A DNA stretch of 64,000 nucleotides from Pseudofabraea citricarpa (taxonomy: Eukaryota > Ascomycota > Leotiomycetes > Helotiales > Dermateaceae), in assembly GCA_029641185.1 (NCBI GenBank), contig JAPWGK010000001.1, forward strand, positions 3,174,501-3,238,500, read 5' to 3'. This document shows positions 1-10,272 of the stretch, one piece after another. The position numbers and the translations under genes were made by a program. Numbering within the stretch: position 1 is the first letter of the stretch; every line of letters starts with the position of its first letter. A model generated the notes under the pieces. It did not search any database and had not been told where the DNA came from. It saw nothing but the letters and a program-made list of their open reading frames with translations.

Positions 1-203
1 GCCTATTCGCTCGCTTTATGGGAACAAATGCCATGGAAATTCTAAAGTCATTCGCAGAATTGATATTACTACCTGACCTAGTGCAGGGGGTAGCCGTAAT
101 CAGAAAATCTGTTTGTATTCGGCAAGCACAGCTATTCACCCCAGGTTGCAGACCAACTTTTCAGTACCCAAGCCATAGTGACAAAAACCCCGATATTACA
201 AAA

Positions 204-1007
204 ATGTATCATCAAAAGCCCACAATGATCGAAACAGACTCCGACGCATCAGCAAAACCAGAGACACTTTATTTCGCATATGGCAGCAACCTTGGATTCA
301 AACAAATGGCCACCCGTTGTCCCTCAAGCGTTTTCGTTGGCCGAGCGCGACTTCACAATTACGAATTCCAGATCAACGAGCGCGGCTATGCCAATGTGAT
401 CCCCTCGCAAGATCCAACCTCTTTTGTCGACGGTCTTTGTTACCGTCTTTCATCAAGTGACGAGGAATGTTTGGACCTCAATGAAGGAGTTCCGTTTGCG
501 TATCAGAAGTGCCTTCTGGAGGTGGAATTTTGGTATGCGAAAGCAGACCTGGTGGGGAGGACAGTTGCTAATATCGTTGCATGTCACGAACATACACGTG
601 AAGGGGAAATCGAGACGAGCATGCCCGGCCTGGATAACCTTACTGTGAAAGAGGAGAACCAACATGGTGATGCGGAGAGAGTATGTGACACGGAGCCCGA
701 AGACCGACCTCGCCATAAGCATTCAGAACAGTTGGCCAAATCTACGGACAAGCAGATCGAACATGGCGGCGAAGAGGAAAATGCAGAGCTCTCCGAGATT
801 GATCGGCATGCGGAGGCGATTGCTAGAGGGCAGGGAGTAATGGCAATGGTTTATCTCAGTACAACGTACACTCAACGTGGACTTCCTTGGGATGAGTATA
901 TATGCCGTATGAACACGGGCTTTGATGAAGCAGTGAGGTTGGGAATATCACAACAGTACGTCCGCAACTGTGTTGAAGCTTTTCTGGTGGAGGCCAAGGA
1001 TGACTAG
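204..1007 (+). CDS. gamma-glutamylcyclotransferase-like protein
   Basis: Single-exon protein of about 267 residues. The N-terminal YFAYGSNL motif (residues 23-30) is the substrate-binding loop of the gamma-glutamylcyclotransferase/AIG2 fold. The later stretch CLDLNEGVP carries a glutamate (about E94) in the place of the family's catalytic acid. Enzymes of this family release 5-oxoproline from gamma-glutamyl amino acids in the cytosol, as part of glutathione turnover. The frame is open back to base 18, but the protein from there has no family similarity, so I start at ATG 204; ATG 225 is an equally good choice. A roughly 75-residue, acidic, low-complexity insertion (about residues 130-205) splits the core before the final strands (GVMAMVYLS). 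The C-terminal helix YICRMNTGFDEAVRLGI fits the fungal members. The fold is secure; the exact substrate is not known. Confidence 0.82.
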   Translation: MYHQKPTMIETDSDASAKPETLYFAYGSNLGFKQMATRCPSSVFVGRARLHNYEFQINERGYANVIPSQDPTSFVDGLCYRLSSSDEECLDLNEGVPFAYQKCLLEVEFWYAKADLVGRTVANIVACHEHTREGEIETSMPGLDNLTVKEENQHGDAERVCDTEPEDRPRHKHSEQLAKSTDKQIEHGGEEENAELSEIDRHAEAIARGQGVMAMVYLSTTYTQRGLPWDEYICRMNTGFDEAVRLGISQQYVRNCVEAFLVEAKDD

Positions 1008-1389
1008 GATTTGGACCTTGGCTTGGTGCGAGGCTGTAACGTGTGGAGGTTAAATGGCTGAGATGTAAGTTTCTTGATAGTGAATAATAGATCACGCACG
1101 ATGTACCATGAAGTTCCCATAAATTTCCGTTGTGAATCAAATCATTCAGTACTAATGGCATTGCATCATATGAATGATCGATAGGTAGACAGAGGGAGTA
1201 CAGATATGCTAAGTTCCTGAGAGCACAGGATCCCTTTTTTCCATGCTCACTCATCAATACACTCCTCTACCGCATCGAAATACTTGAAAGGTGTGTATGA
1301 GTCTGTTCTCGGTTATTTGAGCGCTGGCTACCTAGGTACTTACTGTATTAGGCTCGACGCCTGCCTGGAGGTCAAGCCTTCGCCCCCAC

Positions 1390-1398
1390 GTATAAAAA
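1390..1398 (+). promoter_or_regulatory. candidate TATA box of the F-box gene
   Basis: TATAAAAA lies about 55 bases upstream of the ATG at 1450, a normal place for a fungal TATA element with a short leader. It is a sequence match only. Confidence 0.35.
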
Positions 1399-1449
1399 GA
1401 CACCAATTCCAGTACAACATCCCTCCGAAACCATTGAAAATCGCACCTG

Positions 1450-2841
1450 ATGGCAGCATCATTCGACTCGCTCTCACCAGAGCTTGTAACCCACATCATC
1501 AGCTATGTCTCTCCGCGCGCATCACTTTGCTCCGTCGCCCTCGTCTCACGTACTCTCAATCAGATCGCAACGCCGAAACTTTACGCTACGGTTGACTTCG
1601 CAAAAACACGCGCACGCATTGGATTTCGCCTACGATGTTTTCTGCCCTTCGCTATCCTCATGCTACATAAACCATCCTTAGCAGCCTGCGTGCACTCCCT
1701 TTCTACCTGTTACCGCTGGTATGGTTTACGACGGTCATCCCGCAAATACAATGCTCACATTGAAAGGCCTGATCATACAGATCTCGAAAAGATCCTTCAA
1801 AGTGCTGTCGACTCGGTTGTGGATTCCAAGGAAAAAGCCGATGAATGGTTCAAGTGGGCTCGCGAAAATAGTATTGATGGATTAATCCTCTCGATTCTTC
1901 TACCAAAACTGAAAAACTTGCGACGGCTCGATTACCATAAAGATTGTTTTGGTGATCACGAAATTCTAAGCATGCTCAGTAAAAATTGGAGGCGAGAAGC
2001 ACCATCTGACGCAAAGCAATCCTTCGGTGTTCTGACAGACGTACATATCACCGGGTCCAAAATCAGAGCCTCGCCTGATGTGTTTGGCTCTATATTGAAA
2101 TTACCCGCAATAAAGAGACTCTATGGTTATAGTTTGGGCGTCGGTTCTCAAGATAGAATTACAGAGGAAATATGTGCCCTGGGTGAAGGCAGCTCGGCTG
2201 TGGAATTGATAGAGTTAAGAGAATGCGAAATATTCTCAGAAGACCTGACTTGTCTACTGAAAGCCTGCAAGTCGCTAAAGACTTTCACATATGAGTTTGG
2301 CACCGTATGGGAATTCTACCACTTCGATATCACCGGGGGTTTTGTATCGATTCTCGCATCGATTCTCACCCAGAAACATTGTCTCGAGAATCTGAGCCTG
2401 ATCCATCCTGAATCTGGGGATATCAGTGACCTTAACAGTTTTACGCCTATCTCTCTTGCTTCTTTTGAGAAATTGGTCTATCTCCAGATTTCTGCTCTCT
2501 GTCTTGGAGGTACAGAAGACAAGGAGGAATGCTCACTGGTTGGAAAACTCCCTTCAACTTTGAAAACCCTCCACGTTACTTGTTGCGGAGAACTCTATTA
2601 CTGCGCACAGACTCTCCCTGCACTGCAGCAAGTCTTGGAGCAGAAAGAGCTGTATCTTCCACAATTCAGAACACTCATCCTGGAAGGGAGATTCATGCCA
2701 GATTCGGATCAGCTAGATAGAGCAATGGCTCTGATACGATTAGGCAAAAGTCTAAACATTGATATTCGCATGGTCAACGTTCAGACTCGGCCAGAAAAAT
2801 CATGGTTTCCTGATGAATTTCTGGAATGGCAAGAGCTTTAA
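1450..2841 (+). CDS. F-box domain protein, LRR-like C-terminus
   Basis: Single-exon protein of 463 residues. Residues about 4-45 (DSLSPELVTHIISYVSPRAS... ending VSRTLNQIATPKLYATV) are a typical fungal F-box: leucine/proline start, a helix with conserved LV..I, and the VSRxxNxxATPxLY ending. F-box proteins bind Skp1 and bring substrates to SCF ubiquitin ligases. The rest has irregular leucine-rich stretches (LKNLRRLDY, SLKTFTYEF, CLENLSLIHPES, STLKTLHV) that suggest a degenerate leucine-rich-repeat substrate arm. The target cannot be told from the sequence. The gene lies 440 bases downstream of the cyclotransferase gene on the same strand and ends 300 bases before the convergent monooxygenase gene. 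Confidence 0.75.
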   Translation: MAASFDSLSPELVTHIISYVSPRASLCSVALVSRTLNQIATPKLYATVDFAKTRARIGFRLRCFLPFAILMLHKPSLAACVHSLSTCYRWYGLRRSSRKYNAHIERPDHTDLEKILQSAVDSVVDSKEKADEWFKWARENSIDGLILSILLPKLKNLRRLDYHKDCFGDHEILSMLSKNWRREAPSDAKQSFGVLTDVHITGSKIRASPDVFGSILKLPAIKRLYGYSLGVGSQDRITEEICALGEGSSAVELIELRECEIFSEDLTCLLKACKSLKTFTYEFGTVWEFYHFDITGGFVSILASILTQKHCLENLSLIHPESGDISDLNSFTPISLASFEKLVYLQISALCLGGTEDKEECSLVGKLPSTLKTLHVTCCGELYYCAQTLPALQQVLEQKELYLPQFRTLILEGRFMPDSDQLDRAMALIRLGKSLNIDIRMVNVQTRPEKSWFPDEFLEWQEL

Positions 2842-3142
2842 GACAATCCAGCCCCGCTAAAGGAGATCCTCGACTTTCAGATATAATACTGAACTGATGA
2901 GTAGCAACTCAAAATTCAATTGCCAGCCACACAAGAATCGTATCGTGGCTACAAGATCGCTTATTCTGGAATTATTATAGAATTCTCTTCGCGTAAGCAA
3001 GGCGAGACAATGAACTTATTTCACAGATAATCAATCATTGTCCTTGAAAGTGCTTTAAAATCAATTGTAGAAATATTTCAGAGTGATTGAGTATTATTTT
3101 CTTGTCTTTTGAGCTCTAGAAACTCACCGCCGCCTTCTAGCC

Positions 3143-5245
3143 TTACAGCTTGATATCATCCATGTAATAAGCTAGATCACCAGCACCACCCTCGTCCCTC
3201 AACGAAGCTCCATTGCCCATGTATGTAAACCTATTCTTAGAACGATACTCAATATCAAAATGTTCAAAGCCTGCATTTTCAAGAAGATCTTTAACCGGTT
3301 GTAGGTGTTAGCAAGCCATGGATTGAAGGTAAGAATAATAAAAGGAAGAAAATGACGAGAATTGCTATGCTTACCTTTGTAATGAAGAGTACTTCCCTGA
3401 TAGACACCCGTAACATTTCCCTCAGCCTTCCCAGATTTGTACCACGCTCGACAATTATCCGACCAGACTGTACGCTTGAGAACTTCCTGTGCGTAGACGT
3501 TATAATCCGATATCGCATCTGGCTTCACAACGATCGACCTTTTCTCAAAGTCAGCAACCATGGCAACGCACCTCATATATCAAGAACTCACTTGATATCC
3601 TCAGTGGCCAATTTCTTCATGCTTTTCAGGATGAAATCACATTGCCATCCACAGGCTCTCAGGACACTCCCATTCCCAACCGGGCTATTGGGACCATACA
3701 AGACGAAGTAATTTGGCATATCAGCCACACTAACACCCATGAATGCGCTTGGATCATCTTTCCATGTCTTTTCTAACGTCGCTCCATTCTTACCCACCAA
3801 TTTCCATTCCGGGATCCATTTCGTATTGAATCCGGTAGCGCACACAATAAGATCGAACTCTTCGATCTCACCATCAGCGGTTTCAATTCCAGTGGCAGTG
3901 ACTCTTTTGATGGGGTTCCAGTTGGCATGACAATTAGGTTCTTGAAGAGCTTCAAGGTAGCCATCTCCCGGAGAAATACGACGACAGCCTGCTTTGAATT
4001 TCGGAATCATACGTTCAGCGAGTTCAGGGTCATTCGCCATTCGAGACTTCATCAACTCTTTACATCCGGCCTGTATCATTTCATGCATTGGAGTATCTTT
4101 CTGAAGCATAAAGAAGGTGGAGTTTATCCTAGATCTTGACGTCAGTCACACTCGTATAGATCTAGAATTTGATCCATACGTATGTTCGATTTCCTTCAAG
4201 TACTTGCGGAATGCATCCTTGTCTGTTCTAAAGAGCTCCTTCTCTGCTTCCGTATACGTGAAGTTCTTGCCTTCCTTGCTCGGGTCTGATGCGAAGTTCG
4301 GTGCGATCCAGGTTGGACTCCGCAGGTAGTTGGTGAGGTGAGCAACTTTGGGTTGTATTGCTGCAACGACTTGGATGCCGGACGAACCATTTCCAATCAC
4401 GGCCACTCTTTTGCCTTCCCATTCATATCCTTTGTCCCTTTCTTCTGTTAGGATAATTACGCAGATATTGGCCATCCAATCACACGTACCATTTAGCAGT
4501 ATGCATTAATTTCCCCTGGAAGCCTGCGAGACCTTCGATCTCTGGCCACTTCATAGCACTATCGCATAGCATCAGTAAAGCACAAGTAAAGTTTCTATAA
4601 CAGACGTACCTCAAGAAGCCAGTCGCGTTAACTAAAACATCGGCCGTATCTTCTGTGGTTTCTCCCTTATTGGTGGCTTTGATGTTCCATTTCCCAGACG
4701 CATCGTCCCATTCTGCTGAGCGGATGGTTGAATTAAATCGTATAAATTCCATGAGTCCGAACTTCACAGCCGTGTTCTTTATGTATTTGTGGATTTCGGC
4801 ACCGGGTGCCATGAATTTGGACCAGTTCGGATTTGGTGCAAATGGAAGTGAGTAGCAATCTACAATTTGGGCCAGTTTATCAGTATACCTACATCGTGGT
4901 TTCGAATGGCATGTCACTTACGCGCAGGGATATCACTACAAACCAAACATGGTTACTCGATGGTACTGTGGACTGAACACTGAAAACATACCATGCTGCT
5001 CCCGGATATACATTCTCGAACCATGTTCCTCCCACATCACTATTCTTCTCGTAGATGGTAAACTCGACATTGTCTCCAAGAGCATACTCGTTTTTGATCT
5101 TATGAGCAAGGGTAAGACCCGAAAGGCCAGCACCAATACATACAACTCTGAGCTTCCTGCGATTAAAGATAGGCTCTTCTAAGACGGGCACCCAGTTTGT
5201 GGGCTTCGCATCTGTGAGATGTACACTTTCCAATATCGAGCCCAT
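3143..5245 (-). CDS. Baeyer-Villiger-type FAD monooxygenase
   Basis: Eight exons join into 563 residues: 5245-4992, 4935-4922, 4859-4610, 4558-4490, 4437-4180, 4128-3592, 3538-3375, 3288-3143. All introns are GT-AG and the phases agree. Seen: an N-terminal FAD Rossmann loop (CIGAGLSGLTLAHK), the GGTWFENVYPGAACDIPAH stretch, the Baeyer-Villiger fingerprint F-x-G-x3-H-T-x2-W (about residues 186-196), and a second Rossmann loop for NADPH (VIGNGSSGIQVV). Family members insert oxygen into ketones or oxidise heteroatoms, and many serve sterol or secondary metabolism; the substrate here is unknown and no biosynthetic partners lie next to it. The second exon is only 14 bases long but restores the conserved CDIPAH. 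The apparent frame change near 3590 is a 53-base intron, not a lesion. Confidence 0.93.
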
Positions 5246-8048
5246 TTTCTGACGGCGGAAGTAAAAAGACGGGACAAAAAAACAATTTTTGCAGGTGATG
5301 ACGTACAACCGGTACTTGACTTGAAACAGAAAAAGAACCAGGAGAGGGTGGGAGCTAGATACGTACAAGTTCTATTTAAACGTGCATGACATGTTAGGGG
5401 ATCCGATGTTTTTTTGCGATAACGCACAAATCGATCTTCGTTCTGCATGTCGGCGATCCAGTTTTTCGGATGCGACAGGTATCCAGGCTAGACTGGTATG
5501 GGATATACAATGCAGCACGTTCACGCCATTCTTACAAATATCAGAAAAGATCGACACTTTCATCTGCTGTCAAGCTTTGTGGCCCTCTAACCAAAGTGGA
5601 TATCTGACCCCTATCTCTTTAAACCGGGTAGCGGGCTGCCGTAAGCGGATATAGGCTTGTCTATCGTTTTGTTGTCAACCATCCTGCATTTATTGTTCAA
5701 GGCGCTGTTGTCAGTTATCAAGGTAGACTATTTTGATACACATAGATTGCATAATCCCTTGTACGTTTCCTGCATGCAGTGATGGATTTGGTTTCGCTGA
5801 ATCTAACACCATAATTCCCAATCCCCACCCCATATGCATTTTGTGTTTGTATTTACAGACACGGGGAAAATATCAGCCAAAAGTCAAGAAAACCAAGTTT
5901 CTATATGGTTTCACTGCGAAGAGTTGACCTTCGTTCACTCAGACCCACTCATGCTGGGAGTGGTCATCGTCAAGATGGGATACTTCCCAAGATATGATAC
6001 TATGTGATTGGCTATATTAACGCTTGAGAAGTAGTAAAGCAAAGGAATCCAATTAAAGCTGATGATGCATGATAATGTCATGCGAGTGTCCCATCTTGAG
6101 AAGTGTCCCAATTTAACGATTACCACTTCTAGCAGGAGTGGGTCTGAGCCAACTCTTCCAAAGGTTAGGGGTCTCCACGATTCTACGGTAGCCGGCCCGG
6201 ATCCCAGTGAACGTAGATCAGATATTTTTATCAGGCTCTGTACCACGGCTTGTGGCGGCATAGGCATACAACTACTTTCCAGCTCTCAGCCACCTATATA
6301 CCATACTTCTCAAATATCTTCCTCTTCATCTAGAATTGAATTGATTCACTCAGGTCAGCCAGCTCCAGTGATAACCACTCGTCTATAAGTTACTACTTCG
6401 AGATTGACCTGAAGCCTAAATAGCGTTCTCATAAAATCAGTAACAAGCAAAATTCTCTCGGGGTTTCGGAATTTCGGAATTCTTGGAGCGTTCTTCTAAA
6501 ATCTATTCTCTTTCTAAAGCATTTCCTCCTCACAAAAACCAACGCACGTATGAACGCAGGGAAGTTTCCCTCGATTGTCGAGTAAGAAAGCGCACACCAA
6601 GCAAAACTCCGAGTCAGTCAGCGATCGCATACCCTGCTAGATCTTCCCAAGATCTAAAGCTACCCTAGAAAGTTTGCAAGGAAGGGCCCGAATCGGAGTC
6701 AGACCTGAGCATCTAGGAAGCCGAGGTGATTGAATGGTGGTAGTTGATGCATGTCGAAGATCAAGACGCGCAAGATGTCCTTTTTTCCTTGGGCGAGAAA
6801 TATTCATCAGTCATTTTTGTTGCGATTATCATTATCGCCTGTTGATTTTTAATGGTCCATCCAGGTCTCTGACGCACGTTAGAGGAGAAGCAGCACACAA
6901 AAAAGAAAAGCTAAGCGAGGCCATTGAATTCTTGAGCACACTTGGTTTTATTTCGATTCTGATCGAGGTTCGTGGAGATAAAACAGGAACATATACTCCG
7001 GATAGAGAGATAGAAACTCTAAATCACTTCCAATACTCTAGAAAGTATCGCTGCAAAGCATCCGTTCATTCGTGAGAAGATTCCACAAAGGCGAAGCGAC
7101 CCGCTCTATCCTTCCTAAGCGACGCTCACTAACCCACAATTTCTCTCACCCCTGTGGCAGGAGAGCCACCATACTCTGGTGCCGCACAGCGGTCCCGCTA
7201 GGTAAAACTTACCCAGTCCCGCGGGACACGGCAGAAGATCAGTGCTACTAGGGCGAGTTCACCGTTCATTCAAGTCTTCCGGAGCCTCTGCAGGACCAAT
7301 TACAGGTCGCACAGATCAAACGTCGTCACTTTTCTTTTTTGTTGTTTTTTTGCTTTCTGTGACGGCCCGCAGCCGCAGCCGAACCCGCCGCTCGGCTACA
7401 GCAAGTATGAATGGGATCTTGGGCGATCATTTCGTTATCGAGCCTGCAGTCCCGAGAAAGACACACTCGAGGTGATGGACGAGTACAAATTCACTAGTCA
7501 TCACCTTGCAGTGTTTCGTATCCCCAGGACGAATTGACTCATGCAATGGAGTCTTAACCGCATATCCAACATGCAGACCTGACACAAAACCCTCCGACGC
7601 AGAATTCCCATCGGAGATTTTCATGGAGAGGGCTCTTCCCGAGCTCGTCTACTCGTCCAGAGAGAAGAAAGATGAAGTATGGATACGTCAGAGGCACAGC
7701 ACGAGACAACAAGAAGGATCCGCGACCTCTGACTGGGAGATTTCATGGTTCGGACTTTGTACCTCCTGTAGATCTCTGCTGGGTACCCAGGGTTCTCGAA
7801 GTACACGAAAACAATGTCGATGCTTGTTTGGAGATGCCTTTACGGCGGCACAGCATATACGAAATGCTGAACATGGGGAAATTTCTAGACTTCAACCACA
7901 CCTTCTAATACACTCTCCAGGCGCTACAAGTCTCCATCTGTTTTCTTCAGCTGTTGGTCAACCTCCAGCCTCTCAAGTGCCACGCTGAAACGAACCAAGC
8001 GATTAACCTGGAGGCTGAAAGTTTTCTTACAAAACTCCAGCATCAATC
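5246..8048. other. gene-poor interval with one inverted-repeat element
   Basis: These 2.8 kb separate the start of the monooxygenase from the rhodopsin-like gene. No open frame here shows a recognisable domain or a plausible spliced model. The left part should hold the monooxygenase promoter and the right part the promoter of the gene at 8049. The only clear structure is the inverted-repeat element at 5918-6158. Confidence 0.6.
5918..6158. mobile_element. MITE-like element with long imperfect terminal inverted repeats
   Basis: Bases 5938-6000 (starting CTCAGACCCACTC) reappear inverted at 6148-6088 with roughly four of five bases matching. Outside this, GAAGAGTTG at 5918-5926 matches inverted CAACTCTTC at 6150-6158, with about 11 extra bases on the left arm. 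The arms enclose only about 90 bases and no coding capacity, as in miniature inverted-repeat elements. Many differences between the arms are C/T or G/A. I could not identify a convincing target-site duplication, so the ends are uncertain. Confidence 0.6.
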
Positions 8049-9574
8049 ATGTCAAGCAGCGGGGTATTCGGACCAGCACCTGAAGGAATCGATCTCAGCG
8101 AGAATCAAGACCGCGAGATCTTCAGCGATGTCGTGGCACTGATGGTCCTTGCGACCATCTTTGTCGTGATCCGGATTTTCACACGGATTTTCGCTCGCAC
8201 CGGTGGCATGGCAGCAGATGATTATTTCATCATTGTAGGATGGGTGAGCAAACCGCCGGCCGAGAAGAAAAAAATAAGGAGAGGGAAGAGAAGAGCAGAG
8301 CTGACGGGGGAAAATAGCTCTTCACAACGGGAACGGCCATGTGCTGTTTGATATCAACTCAGTATGGATGCGGCAGGCATCTATGGGTCGTGAGCCAGAG
8401 CGACTTCGAGAGTGTTTTCAAAGTGAGGAAACCTCCCAAACCCTCAAAAACGACTTGACGGACCACCCTCCCTGCAACTTAAGACTCTAACTACCAGCAT
8501 GACAGATCCTGTATTCGTACGTCTACCTCTACGCCACAGGGGTATCCTTCACCAAACTCTCGATCCTGCTCTTTTACCGGCGCGTGTTCGGCGTCACCAA
8601 AGCCTTCTGGATCTGCCTGGGACTCGTCGTCGGTTACTGGGTGTCTATCATTATTGCCTGGATCAACGTATGCCGACCCATTCATCTGTTTTGGTATAAA
8701 TATACCACGAGTATGACGGGCTACTGCTTCAACGACAGCAAGTTCTACTTCGGCAACGGGATTGCGAATATGCTGATTGATATCTGTGTGTTGGCGTACC
8801 CGGTGCCGATTGTTTGGAAGGTATTTTTTTGTGTTCTTTTTTGAGCGGAGAAGGATTGTGTGCTAATCGTGTGCGTAGCTGCATATGCCCATGGAAAAGA
8901 AACTGGCCGTGATTGGAATTCTTATGCTGGGTTCTTTGTAAGTTCCTCTTGTCTTTTTCGTCCAAACTCCCCTTCCCCCGCATTTCTGGTTCACTACCTG
9001 CCCTATGACAGACGAGCAAGCAGGAGAAGAAACAGGAGAGAAAAAAAGGCCTACTGACACAATCCCAAGCGTCTGCATCGCCTCGATCGTGCGAATCGTA
9101 AACCTCAACGATCTCATCCACGCGACCGACACGACCTGGACGATGGGTCCAGTATTCGTATGGTCATGCGTAGAGCCATACGTCGGGATCCTATGCGCAT
9201 GCCTGCCAACCTTCGCACCGCTGGTGCGGATCTTCTGGAACAAAGTTCGCGGCCTATCGGCGAACCACCAGAGCGGGTACGACGACAACAACCACAACCA
9301 CAACCACACGGCCGGGTCGGAGCTGAACAACAAAAGCAACAACGCCATCCGATCAAAGGGCGCGCAGTGGAGTAAACTGGGCGATTCGAGCTCCAGGCTG
9401 AGGAGTGATGATGAGGTCGAGTTGACTAATGATATTACGGGCTCGTCGGCTCAGGAGAGACGCACTCCTAGGACAGCAAATAGCAAGATGAGCGACGAGG
9501 ATATCAGCCTCCCCATCGGAGGGATTATGGTTAAGAATGATGTGCAATGGAGTACTACTAGTAGGGACGCATAG
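8049..9574 (+). CDS. fungal rhodopsin-like integral membrane protein
   Basis: Five exons give 392 residues: 8049-8243, 8318-8422, 8506-8820, 8879-8937, 9070-9574. The protein has seven predicted hydrophobic segments. It shows the family landmarks: N-terminal RIFTRIFARTGGMAADDYFIIVGW, then TQYGCGRHLWVV after the second segment, FTKLSILLFYRRVF, WYKYTTSMTGYCFN, and the last segments ending VEPYVGILCACLPTFAPL. This large ascomycete family (sometimes called SAT4 or Pth11-related) lies in membranes. Most members have no proven function, and they lack the retinal lysine context of true opsins. The cytoplasmic tail after about residue 285 is polar, with an Asn/His-rich run and many serines. The gene stands alone, 700 bases before a convergent kinase gene. 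Family certain, function unknown. Confidence 0.88.
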
Positions 9575-10272
9575 TAGTATGGTCGGTACTCTTTTGTGTG
9601 CGAGGGATTAAAAGGAGGCTGCTCGCTTAATGATCAAATACACTTGCATATATCCAAAAGCTAAAATAATCTAGATGTATAATATTTTAGGGGATAAGTA
9701 TGTTTGCTACAAGGACAGTCCCATTTGGCTATAATATGTATTGATTAGCTAGCAGTTAATAATCTCCTCTTGGCCCACTGATGACAAGTCTCACTAATCC
9801 TCCCGATCAACCTCCCGATCCACATTCCACATCCCATGCGATTTAACCTGACCTGCAAAATCAAATCAAGGTATCTTTAATTACAATTATGCACTCTAAT
9901 TGAATAACAAGACAACGAAAGCTCTAACTGAAAAAGGGTGTACTGGTACAACTTTACTTGGATACAGAATTCAATTTCCCGTCTGTCTTCTAGTCTCAAA
10001 CCCCAGCAATGCAATCTCTTCGCACCCATAGAGTATCAAGGCCGTAGTATGGCCAGTATAGGCTCGCGGGAGTATGGAAATTTTTCCATATGCTCTTCAT
10101 TTTTCTCCGTTCTGGTCAGTCTCTGTAACCATACATCTTATCATAACCCCCCCCTTTGACTTTTTCATGTCATCTCGAGCAAATAATCTATAATATTGCT
10201 TTCGTGGGGTTCTCATCATGGTGTTCGCCTTCGAAAGTCATTTTGTAATAGCTCCATCTCGCTTTCAGCTTT
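9575..10272. other. convergent intergenic region
   Basis: About 700 AT-rich bases between two convergent genes; this should hold both 3' untranslated regions. No domain-bearing frame or strong repeat is visible. Confidence 0.5.

Noticed and set aside
18..203. N-terminal extension of the cyclotransferase frame
   Set aside because: The frame is open but shows no family similarity, and a better start is present at 204 or 225.
3199..3600. Apparent frameshift at the C-terminus of the monooxygenase
   Set aside because: A GT-AG intron (3591-3539) joins both parts exactly and gives the conserved sequence across the junction, so the gene is intact.
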